A program made the translations under genes and the position numbers. From NCBI GenBank assembly GCA_002943765.1, contig PQWQ01000007.1, forward strand, positions 374,501 through 438,500: 64,000 nt of DNA. The letters run 5' to 3'. Below, piece by piece: positions 41,107 to 52,100 of this stretch (position 1 is the stretch's first letter; each line of letters starts with the position of its first letter). The stretch is from Psoroptes ovis. Its lineage: Eukaryota > Arthropoda > Arachnida > Sarcoptiformes > Psoroptidae. The notes beneath the pieces were generated by a model. The model had not been told where the DNA came from. It saw nothing but the letters and a program-made list of their open reading frames with translations, and ran no database searches.

Positions 41107-41759
41107 TATATATAACGTGAATATATTTTTGCTTGTATATTCCATTTTTGTACTGCTGAATTGATATTATCATTCCCATTTGAAAAAAAAATGAGAAATC
41201 ATCAAAGGGTCATCATCATTGATGCTGATTGATTGATTGATAATAATAATGATTAATTTTTTGATGATTTAGATTCATTCATTCATATGTTTATGTAGCT
41301 TACTTATAACTAACAATATTTAAAATATGATGATGATGATGAACAAACCTGTATCGATTAGTCTGGTTTGATGTGTCTAATAGTGTTGTTCGATATTGTA
41401 TGGCTTAAAACGATGGTAGCTGCGCTGTATGTCAATTATTCTCTCGTTGATCATTCGATTACGTCGTTTCTCGTACTAAAAGAATTTTGAATTTTAAAAT
41501 TCTTGATTTTTACTAGAGAATTTCAATGAACTTTGAATTTTCCCGAAATGAATTTTGCCAATGAATGCCATCTATCGTTACAGAATCGACGTTTAAGGCC
41601 CAAAGAATTGATTTTCATTTTCATTCTGTTTTCATTCGAATTCAAACATTCGAATGTTGTTTGCTGCGAATGAATTCTTTAATGAGGCAAAACATTTCGA
41701 ATAGATTCATGATAACTGAAGTGATGTATGCGCCTTTGGATCTTAGCATTTTCTCCACT

Positions 41760-42145
41760 AATTCAGCAGTATGGTGAGGGTGATGATGATCGTTGAGGAT
41801 GAGCGACTAAAATTCGCAGAATCGATCGGGTGCAAAGCAACGAGCGAGGATGCGGAGGAGGAGGAGGATGTGTGTGTGTGTGTGTGGAGGGGATCGAAAA
41901 AAGAGTGAGCAAAAAAAATAGAGCAAAATTTGCAAAGAGAGCAGCAACAAAAAACCGATCACATTATAATTTGTCGTTGTCGATTGCCGCCTACAAACAT
42001 ACGAATGAATGAATGATTATTGTGAATTCGGAATCAGAGAATTTGACAAAATTCAAAATTCAAATCGAAAAGGTTCGAACTGCGCAAATGAGAAAACAAA
42101 ACCGAAGAAGAAGAAGAAATCAGAAGAAGAAGCAAACAATTTATC
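41760..42145. promoter_or_regulatory. purine-rich island, candidate promoter or 5' UTR
   Basis: This stretch departs from its surroundings: it is GC-richer, with GGAGGAGGAGGAGG and GTGTGTGT runs, many GAG/AGA trinucleotides and several CG dinucleotides. Short frames cross it but have no domain character. Such purine-rich blocks often mark promoters or 5' leaders. Its + strand neighbour downstream is the Cut/CUX gene, about 6.6 kb away, so an upstream exon or promoter of that gene is possible. This is inference from composition only. Confidence 0.25.
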
Positions 42146-42149
42146 GATA

Positions 42150-42230
42150 TTAGATTGTCCACAAAATTCTCGCCGATTATATCGTAGAAAATTATTAAAA
42201 AATCGGCCAAAACTTTTCGGACAACCTTAA
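42150..42230 (+). mobile_element. palindromic MITE, copy 23
   Basis: 81 bp, TA before the left end, starting TTAGATTGTCCACAAAATTC; right end GGACAACCTTAA has one extra T. Forward-type centre. It immediately follows the purine-rich island. Confidence 0.75.
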
Positions 42231-43328
42231 CTGCTTCATATTTATCTATTTACCTTTTTAGCCTTTTTTTCTGTGTTCAACACCAACAACAGCAGCAGAA
42301 ACATCTGACACAAAATATATGAATTAAAATTGAAAAAAAATTGAATGAATGAATTGATGATCGAATACAAAAATACTACGATACAATACACTCCGCCTGA
42401 TTGTATTGAATTGTGAATTTAAATCGAACTTTATTAAATCGAACACTTTATCGATGGGAGCTCCGCCCATATTTAAAGAGCACCAAAATAAAAAAAAAAA
42501 AGAGTAATCGATACCTTCTTATTATAATACATACAAACAAATAAATACGCATTAAAGAGAAATGATTATTTTCAGAGAGCAATGTTAAATGAGGAGCACA
42601 AAAGAGAAAAAGAGCAAATCCGATCATGATTATTATTTTATTTGATTCTTTCAATTCGACTATTTTTTACACCATTATTTCAAAGACCGCCACAACAAAT
42701 ATTCAATTCATTCACACAATTCATTCATTGCTCAATGCTCATCATCATCGTTCAATTCGAATCCTTGTGTTTGTTTCTGTGTTCCGTTCGAAAAAATTCA
42801 CTGAGAAAAAAAAATTCGAAATTCGAATTCAGTACGATTTCTGCCATCGGGACAGATTGAATCTGCATCTGTTTTCGCTGTGTTTTTAGTGCTGTGTGGT
42901 ATTTCTGCACATCTTCAGTTTGAACCAGAGTGAAAAATTGTAATTTTTCAAATTTTCAAATTTTTAGGTTCAATTTCACATCATCATTCATTGATCAATG
43001 TTTTCAGTGTGTTCATCTATCGTATATATGGACATCGCACCATCAAAAATAAAAGAACTTGATCAATTATAATTCGAATTATTATTTGAATTATCATCGA
43101 ATATGTGTCTTGAAATGAATTCAACAACATTTGATTTATTTATTCATTTGATATATCGAAATATTTTACACCAATATTTTAATACAATCATTCATTCAAC
43201 ACTGAAAAGCAAAGAAAATTCATCATCTTGAAATTAATGTTTTGATCAAATCTATCAATGTAATCTACTCTTTGGCTACATTTTCGAAAAATTTGCAAAA
43301 ATAAAAAGATCTCAAAAATGCTGCTTAG

Positions 43329-43349
43329 TGCTGCTGCTGCTGCTGCTGG
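43329..43349. repeat. (TGC)n microsatellite
   Basis: Seven TGC units; no surrounding open frame suggests a coding polyglutamine or polyalanine tract. Confidence 0.7.
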
Positions 43350-44327
43350 TTTGAATGTGTTGATTTGAAATTTTTGATTTTTAAAATTTTCGATTTTAAA
43401 AAATTTTTGATGATTTAAAATGTTTGATAGATTAATTTCAACTCATTTAATGATATATATTGAAAATAACTCAATGATATATTTCCATTTTGTTTAATCA
43501 ATTCAGATCATCATCATCATTATGATAATTATCATCAATTTTTAGAGTATTAATGAGTGGTGTTGTACTCATAAGTAATAATGTTCAATAAATTAAATAA
43601 TTTTAAAATGTTTCATCGTTTGGTCTGTGTGTGTAATATCTGTGTAAAAGTAGAAATTTGTAATAAATAAACAAATAAATTTATAATTATCATTATTATT
43701 ATTTAAATAAATGCAATCAATTAATAAATAAGTAAATAAATAAATACGAATAAATAAAAACGAACAAGTTTCCGTTTTTGTGTGTGTGGTGTGTCTTAGT
43801 GTGTTCAACAATATATGACACAGATTTATATTTTATTTGATTTGAATAATTGATTGAATTAATGACAATTCATTCAATTCAAATCATGTGATGTGATTTC
43901 ATTCTCATTTCATATACCCGAAGTGTAGAACTTGATAAATATTCGAAAATTTCTTTTGTTTTTTCCACCATTTATTTGTTCTCAATTCATTAAGAAACAT
44001 CATCTTAATCATTAAGAAATAACACCGAAACACCCACTTAAAGAATAATCAAGAATATTTTTCCATGTTTTGCTATGTTTGAAATATTAATAATCATCAA
44101 TCAATGATTTTTACAAATCAGTTTTGCCAATTTCTTATTTCGGCTTTAAGAAGAAGAATATTCTTTCAATGTGGATGAATGATGATTACGTCAATATTTC
44201 TTAACTCATATTCAAGAAAATTCTCATTTCACTGTGATCATCTTTTTTTGTGAAGCATTTTTTCATTTAAAATTATTGAAAATTAATTAATCATATTGAT
44301 CATAATTAATAATTATTTATTAATTAA

Positions 44328-44364
44328 TTAAGAAAAAATCAAGAATTTTTTGATTTTTTCTTAA
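44328..44364. repeat. hairpin with 15-bp perfect stem
   Basis: TTAAGAAAAAATCAA and TTGATTTTTTCTTAA pair perfectly across a 7-base loop. Highly AT-rich, so chance is more likely than for the mixed-sequence hairpins. Confidence 0.5.
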
Positions 44365-46233
44365 ATCTATGTATGTGTTAAACGAAAATAAAATGATTCT
44401 CGATTCATCATCAACAACATTTATCGATACCAATAAGAATAAAGACGATTTATCATTATCATTATCATCATTGAAAACAACAGCAAAAAATTTTTCGACA
44501 AAAATTATATCTGTATGTATATTGATTGATTGATCAATTTTTATTGATTGATCATTTACACATTCTATTCATTCATATAGCATACAAACATGTGTTTGAT
44601 GTGTTTATGATGAACGAATGAATAGCCAAACACACCAATTATCACCCTTTTATTCTTTCAAATCTAATGAATTTCAATGAATTAATGAATTCAATCAATC
44701 GATTCGATGTATTTAATGATGAATTCAAATCAATGAAATTTTCGTATACAAAAACACACATACAAAATAGTAAATACAAATCAATTACGAATGATCATTA
44801 CATTACAATGATTGTCAATTTTCACCATCATCGATATTTGTTTTTCGCGGCGGCTGAAAATGAATGAAATGAAATGAATGAAATTGATTGGTTTTTTTAA
44901 AGACACACAAAAAAATTATTAGACACAAATTATTGATTGTTGTTGTTATTTGCCATCATCATCATCATTCATAATCATTGGCCACTCAATTATTCATATA
45001 ACATGTTATATGACTCTATATGTTTTACCAATGTAAATATATTGATGTATTGATTATTTATTTCCAATTATTTCCAATTTCTTCGAGAGATGCACACCTT
45101 TATTTATTGGCAAAAAATGTTTATTTTTACTATTTTTTCCACTATTCCTACTCCATTATTCACCTCTTTTCGAATGAACATCATCGATGTTTCTCTGTGT
45201 TTGATGAGAATTTCAATGATCATCGATGTCTTCAATTGTTTTGCTTTCCATTTATATTTTCATTGATTCAAAAATGATTATTTGTCTATTTTGTATGATC
45301 GATATGTTTCCATTATTATTTACTTAAAGGCAAAGTTGATTTACCTGATCGTATATTTTGAATCAAAATGTTTGAAAATCTATTCGACTATTCAATGATA
45401 GTGCGGTTTCTTATAGATATACTTAAAGATGTCTTATTCAATTGAAGAAAACCAATCGATTTTGATTTGTTTGTTTACATTTGTTTATTCAAAAAAAATA
45501 TCGATTTTAATTTTTTCATAAATTAACCTTTTTTCTCTTTCTTATGAATGATCCATCCATTTATTCATTACTTATTATTAAATATTCACAATAATAATCT
45601 ATCTTAATCACATAAATTATCTTGAATGACCATCATCATCATGCTCATATTTGAATGGTCGATTTATATATGTGTATGAAAATGATTATAAAAGGCCAAA
45701 ATCCTTGGAAAATTGATGGAAAAATTGTTGTTGATTTTATCGAAAATCAAATTTTCGGAAATTGGATCGACGGAAAATTTTGAAAAATTCAATTTTCTTC
45801 GTCATCTTTCTGTGTGTAAATTCAATTTGAAATTTCAAAATGATGATCGATTACTCTGGAAACACAAGTAAAACACACGTATTTTCTCAGAATCAATCAA
45901 AAATCTGATAATTCAATGAATTCAGCCACACACACAAACAGTTATATGTTTACCTGAAACACAATATTTACATGTCTACCACTGTCCAATTTACTGTTAG
46001 TGAAATCGACCCTAAAATAACCTAAATTCTTTGTAATATCTATTTATGTCTACTAACTACATGTAAATATTGTTGTTTCTAAGTGCATTTGATGAATGAA
46101 TAAATGAATCAATGTGAATCAACGACGTAAGCCGATTTAGTCTGAAATTAAATGAAAATGTTGCAACTGAATTATGGTGTGATTTAAGAACAAAAATAGA
46201 CAAAATGAAATTTTGGTCCCCAAAAAACATGTA

Positions 46234-46313
46234 TTGGGTTGTCCCATAAGTTCTTGCTGTTTTTCCAATGATTTTCCTCGATAAAACCGGCACGAACTCA
46301 TTGGACAACCTAA
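46234..46313 (-). mobile_element. palindromic MITE, copy 24 (chimeric)
   Basis: 80 bp, TA-flanked. The left arm is of the second subfamily (TTGGGTTGTCCCATAAGTTC, then GCTGTTTTT), while the right half is closer to the main type (CCGGCACGAACTCATTGGAC). It looks like a recombinant or an intermediate. Confidence 0.75.
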
Positions 46314-47791
46314 TATTTATCCATGTTTTTCACCATTTTAATTTTCAATCACGCACAAATTCATTGTAAATGTTTCTCGAAAAAAATGAAATAATAAGCG
46401 ATCGGTCATTATTATTATTCATAATTTGATCAATTGATTCAATCATTTTTTTTAATGAATTAGAAAGTTCCTCGAAAAAGATTATTCAAAGATAAATTAT
46501 TTCAAAAATTGAATTATAATTGAATGTATTTCTCATATACTCGTTATTATTATCCATAGATCATACATAGATTTTTGAAGAGAAAACATAATAAATAATC
46601 TTTATTTGTATATCTATTTGGTTTGATTATTTCTGTTTATTTATTTGTTATACACTTATCAGTTTGATATGATTATTATTATATTTTTTCCAAAAATTAT
46701 CATTTGAATTTTCATTGGAAAAATTCAATGATTAATTGTTATCGATATTTCATTTTGCAGAATTTTAAGTTTCGAAATCTCGAAAAATGATACAATTATT
46801 TGATCAGAAATCAATGTATTATCATCATTATTTGAATGTCAAAAATTTAATTTTTGCTAAGATTGAAATGTTGAAATGTCTTTACATTTGAACAATATTA
46901 TGTGCAGGAAAAAAAATTTCTCATATTTTCAGTATCAATTGCGCAATCTTTTCGATTATTTATCTCCTGCTTAATCTAAATTGACCATTGTTTTATCTGT
47001 TCGTTGATTGATAAATAAATGTAAATAAATAAATAAATATCGAAAATACAATAAGATTAAACATTTGAAAAATCTATGATAATTTTTGAAAAAATAAAAA
47101 TTAGCCCAAACAAACAACTTGAATATTTCATATGTAATTCATATCCAAGTATTCAGCTATAATCTTATTGATAGCTGTTCATTTTTAAGAAAATTGAAAT
47201 GAAAATCATTGAATTTTGATTGAATTTGATTTTGAATGATAATAATTATCATCAGAAATTGTGAATCAAATGCTGAAATCAAATCAAATTGTTCCAAATA
47301 ATTGATTTGATTTCTCAAATTTTCAATTCAATTTCTTCAGATTAATTGTCTCTATTGTTTTTTCTTTAATGTGTGCCCTACACATTTCGATACATGTGTA
47401 CAATACCAATCATCATTTCCTTTTATTGAAATCGATTGAATTTTCTTAATACAACACACAAATCATACAAAATTCATATTCATTCATAGAAATAAATGCA
47501 AGAATCTTTCATTATTTTGATTATTGACAATTGAAGGTCATAACATTCATAAAACATTCATTCATTCAATCAATCATTCAAATATATGACCATCAGTCAT
47601 AACAAAACAAAACGAAAAACAAATATTTTATACAAATTGATTGATTTTTTGATTTTTTGTCTTGTTTTGTTTATGATCAGGAGGTGGTCTTCGATGTTCG
47701 GAATAATGTCGAATAATGATGATGATAACTGGGCATACCATTATTATTATTATTATTATTCAATCAATATGATTATATAACAATTGTATTG

Positions 47792-47870
47792 TAGGTTGTC
47801 CGAAAAGTTTTTCCGATTTTCGCCATAATTCTCTACGTATATAATCGGCCAAAACTTTTCGGACAACCTG
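47792..47870 (-). mobile_element. palindromic MITE, copy 25, inside a longer palindrome
   Basis: About 79 bp, with arms TAGGTTGTCCGAAAAG and CTTTTCGGACAACCTG and a reverse-type centre. The flanks are CAATTGTATTG on the left and CAATACAATTG on the right, perfect inverted complements, so the palindrome extends over 47,781-47,881. TA duplications are not evident. Confidence 0.75.
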
Positions 47871-48627
47871 CAATACAATTGATAATTTTTTCTGTATATT
47901 TTGATTAAACAAATAATGTATGATTGGTGGATTGGATGATCTAAATCTTAAAGAAACAAATGTTTACATTTAATAAGAATTTTTGTTCGAATCAAAATCA
48001 AATTATTATTATTATTCTCCCATTCAATTTCATTCAATTTTCAATATTTTGACTAATAATAATAATGGTCACAATAATCACAGCTTGTGTTCATCGATAT
48101 ACAAGCTTTTCAATCTTGTTTTTCGAAGAAAATAATAATCAAACATTGTAGTCACTAGTTGCGCATCTTCTTCATTAGTTTTATATCAAAATATTCATTC
48201 GATTTTTGTAATTCACCAAAAATTCAATTAAAAACATTGTTAAAATGATTATTATATCAATACATTTTTTTTCGATGAATGAATTATTGTTAAGGAGGTT
48301 TTAAGATTAAAGTTTTGAGATTGAAATTTTAAAATTTCAATTATTTCCATTGTTTTTCTTTCAAAAATTTATTGATTGATTATACCCTACAACAAAATAA
48401 TCCATGTGATCAATGATTTTCGGAATACATTTCGATTTTGTCTACAAAAATACGCCTTTTCCTCGATGTTTTTGCCGATTTTATTTTCGTTTATTTTTTT
48501 CTCGAAAATTCAATTTATTGAATTCCTTATAATCATTGAAATATTTCATTCAATAATTGCAATAATTGAAATTTTTGACAATATTTTTTGCATGAATCAA
48601 AAATTTAAAAATTTTCCACGGTCTTAG

Positions 48628-48641
48628 AGCGCCATCTATTG
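48628..48641. promoter_or_regulatory. CTCF-like motif
   Basis: AGCGCCATCTATTG; its complement contains AGATGGCGC, close to the core that arthropod CTCF proteins bind (AGGTGGCGC-like). It stands about 100 bp before the first visible Cut/CUX exon. A single motif match of this length can occur by chance. Confidence 0.25.
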
Positions 48642-48735
48642 CTGTATATTTGAATTATTTTTTGAAATTTTTTTTTCAAATTTTTACCTTAATTTTTTTA
48701 CTAATTAAAAACTAATTATCTCTATTTCTAAATAG

Positions 48736-49164
48736 AAACAAATTAATAATACAAATAATAATGTTCACCATTCACCACCATTGAAACAACAGAGGAAAAA
48801 ATTATCGACAATTTTCAATTTAGACAAAGAGAATTCAATTTTCAGTCAAAAGAATAATCAACAGACAAAGTTTGATGTTGATGATCGTCGCTGCGATAAT
48901 AATTTTATGATGGATAAATCATCATCATCATCATCAACAACAACTACAACTGCTTCCAATTCATCAGCAACATCATCTGATGGTGAAGAAATGGCAGCAT
49001 CAGGCACCGTGAAGAAAAATTCATCATCACAAGAATTAAAAACCTCATCATCGCCATCATCACATTCACAAAAGCAACAACAATCATCGGGAATGGATTC
49101 ATCAAAGGTGGCCAATGATCAGCAGCAGCAGCAATCTGCTAAACATCAGAAAAATTCAAATGAT
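48736..49164 (+). CDS. cut: Cut/CUX exon a (low-complexity, start uncertain)
   Basis: Open from an AG at 48,734-48,735, preceded by a pyrimidine-rich tract, to a GTATGT donor at 49,165, ending in phase 0. It encodes a Ser/Thr/Gln-rich stretch without a domain. The first ATGs in frame are the pair at 48,907 and 48,910 (MMDKSS). Translation could begin there in a short form, but reading continues upstream to the putative acceptor, so I treat it as an internal exon. Confidence 0.65.
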
Positions 49165-52100
49165 GTATGTATTGGATTTGTTATGATTAATCATAATGAT
49201 AATTTAATAAAATTTTAATTTCACATTGTGACAATTAGTCAAATTTAGCTGACCTGATCAAACGATTGAAAAGTCAAATTACACAATTACAAGATTTGGT
49301 TACGCAAAAAGATAAAAAAATTATTGATCTCAACGAAAAACTTGATCAACAAAGTGATTATGATGAAATAAAACGTGAATTATCAATGGTACGTAGTGAA
49401 CTAAGTCATTTCGGATCAATGGTACCATTGGATCCAATCACATCGATTACGACTGTTGATGATGATGATGATAACAATAATAATAATAATACTGATAATA
49501 ATATTGTAAATAATAATATCGATGACAATAATAATGATGACCATAATGATGCCGATGATGATGATGATGTTGAAAGATCAATTTCGCCATCGGCAATATT
49601 ATCGACTGAATTCAATACAATCTCAAATCATGATGGCAATCAACATCAATCAATCAATTTCCCGTATCATCCACCACATCCATCAATGATTTCGGCATCG
49701 CCAGCGACAACAGCCGCAGTGAATACAGCAACCACCACAGCATCATCATCGCCATCAATATTTAATTCATTCAATTTTCCGCCATTACACAATCTTGGTA
49801 ATGTCGATGCATTTGGTTCATTAATCGGTGAAGAGATTGCTAATACTTATGCTAAAGCTATGGCTGCTGCTGCCGCTGCTGCTGCATCATCATCATCATC
49901 AAATAATTCATTGAGCAATAATAACAATAAATTAAATCATTCATCAAGTCATCATCAACATCAACCAATCAGCAATCAAAAAAATAGCAATAATAATGGT
50001 AAGTTTTATTAATCAATTTAATTGTTGATTATTCCAATGATGATTCTATTCACAGATACACAACCATCACAACTATTAAATGGTGATATGATGGCAAATG
50101 TTGGTAATAATAATCCGAATAATGAAACATCTTTAGAAATTGAAAATAATAATAAACAATTAATGGAAAGTGCATCAACAACACCGACAGCTAGTGCAAT
50201 GATTTGTTCAATGGTTGATGGTGCTGAACCATTAACACACAGCCCATTAGGTGCTACAACAGTTAATGATTTAGGCCTTAATACCAATAATTATTCTCAT
50301 ATATTCTATGATAAATTGCAACATCATTTACGTTGTAATGTTGAAAAATATATGAATGAAACATTGAATACATTACAAATATCACGTTATGTACGTGAAT
50401 TATTATCAGTTCATAATATTGGACAACGTTTATTCGCTAAATATGTGCTTGGTTTATCGCAAGGTACTGTCAGTGAATTATTATCGAAACCAAAACCATG
50501 GGATAAATTGACGGAAAAAGGACGCGATTCATATCGTAAAATGCATGCATGGTCAACGGATGATCGTTGCATTAATCTGCTCAAAATGATGGTACCACGT
50601 AAAGGTATTCCTGTTTTCGAATGGATTTCGAATTTTTTAATCACAATTTTTTTCCACTAAATTCATGAATAGAATATGGCTCATATATCGGAAAAGATTC
50701 AAATAGTTATGGCAAACAAGATGAAACAAGTGGTGGTGCCGGCAGTAATAATGTCGGTGCAGAAGAACGCATTTCACAAATACTCAGTGAAGCTCGTCGA
50801 TCAATGAAAAATGTATCCACATTAAATCGACAAGAATTATTGGCACATTCATTTTTGAATGGTGAAAATTTGGCTGCAGCATCAATGGCTAAATCATTGG
50901 CCGATATAAAAGAAATGAAAAATTTAACAAATGATACAATAAGCGATAATGGTAGTGATCGTGATGAAAATAAATCCGAAACACTTTCACTGTGTGATCG
51001 TAAATCACCATCATCGACAGCATCATCTTCATTAATTACAAATCCAACTGCAATGGCAACAATTAGTAATTTTTATAAAAATATCAATGATCCATTACAA
51101 AATGAAAGATTAAATAATAATCGTACACCTGTACGCAATTTATTATCATCAACAACAAAGCCAAATGATGCTCCCAACAATGATGAAATTGCATCAGCTG
51201 AACTTATACGTTTATATCAAGCAATGATGACACAACAATTAGAAGAAGGATTTCGTAATTCACAAAATTATGATGATATTCGTAATGTGATCGCAATTCA
51301 TCAGGAATTATCGCGGCTCAATTCATTTCAACAAACAAATCCAGAATTAATTGCACGTTTATTTTCATCTAGTTTAATGAATGGTCCCAATTATTTGAAT
51401 GGTCTTCCATTACATTTAGATGGAACATTACAACCGAGTGGCGGTCAACAATTAATTGATAATTCTGCCAATATTCGCAAAGTGGACTCACCACAACAAC
51501 AACAACAACGTCTCGAATCAAATCGAGATTCACCAAATATTAAATTGGACAATCTATTATTAAATCAAATCAAAAGTGATCCATTATCACCATCACATAA
51601 TGGTAATAATCTATCAACGAATTGTCAACAATTGCCCTCGACTAATCAATCAACGACATTCAATAATCCTAATGCTGATTCGCCTGACGATTCTGCTGCA
51701 TCACCTTTACAACGTATGCAATCGATTACAAATTCATTATTGTCACAATCATCATTGCCAACATTACCAAGTCAACCTCCGAGACCGGCAAAAGCCGTAT
51801 TGCCACCGATTACGCAACAACAATTTGATCAATATAATAATCTTAACACTGAAGATATTGTCAAACGTGTAAAAGAACAATTAAGTCAATATTCGATTAG
51901 TCAACGATTATTTGGTGAAAGTGTTTTGGGTCTTTCGCAAGGTTCTGTCTCTGATTTATTGGCAAGACCTAAGCCATGGCATATGCTCACACAAAAAGGT
52001 CGTGAACCATTCATTCGAATGAAAATGTTTCTTGAAGATGATAATGCTATCCATAAATTAGTAGCCAGCCAATATAAAATTGCTCCCGAAAAACTTATGA

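Larger units (their letters stand above)
26501..41500. other. gene-free AT-rich region, part 3
   Basis: No supportable exon. Contains nine MITE copies between 27.36 and 41.11 kb and one isolated MITE end near 31.42 kb. Also present are CA, CT and GGT microsatellites (27.79, 31.58 and 33.09 kb) and perfect hairpins at 30.40 and 33.91 kb. A long frame at 34,020-34,496 on the + strand runs straight through a MITE and is composed of Phe/Leu/Ile/Ser; I regard it as spurious. Confidence 0.55.
42231..48735. other. gene-free region immediately upstream of the visible Cut/CUX exons
   Basis: No recognisable exon. Holds a GCT run at 43.33 kb, a 15-bp hairpin at 44.33 kb, MITE copies at 46.23 and 47.79 kb (the latter inside a longer palindrome) and a CTCF-like motif at 48,628. 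At its end is a pyrimidine tract followed by AG (48,735), a plausible acceptor for the first visible Cut/CUX exon. Confidence 0.5.

Noticed and set aside
42009..42230. Lys/Glu-rich short frame
   Set aside because: Its end is translated MITE and its start is purine-rich sequence, which gives Lys/Glu codons by composition.
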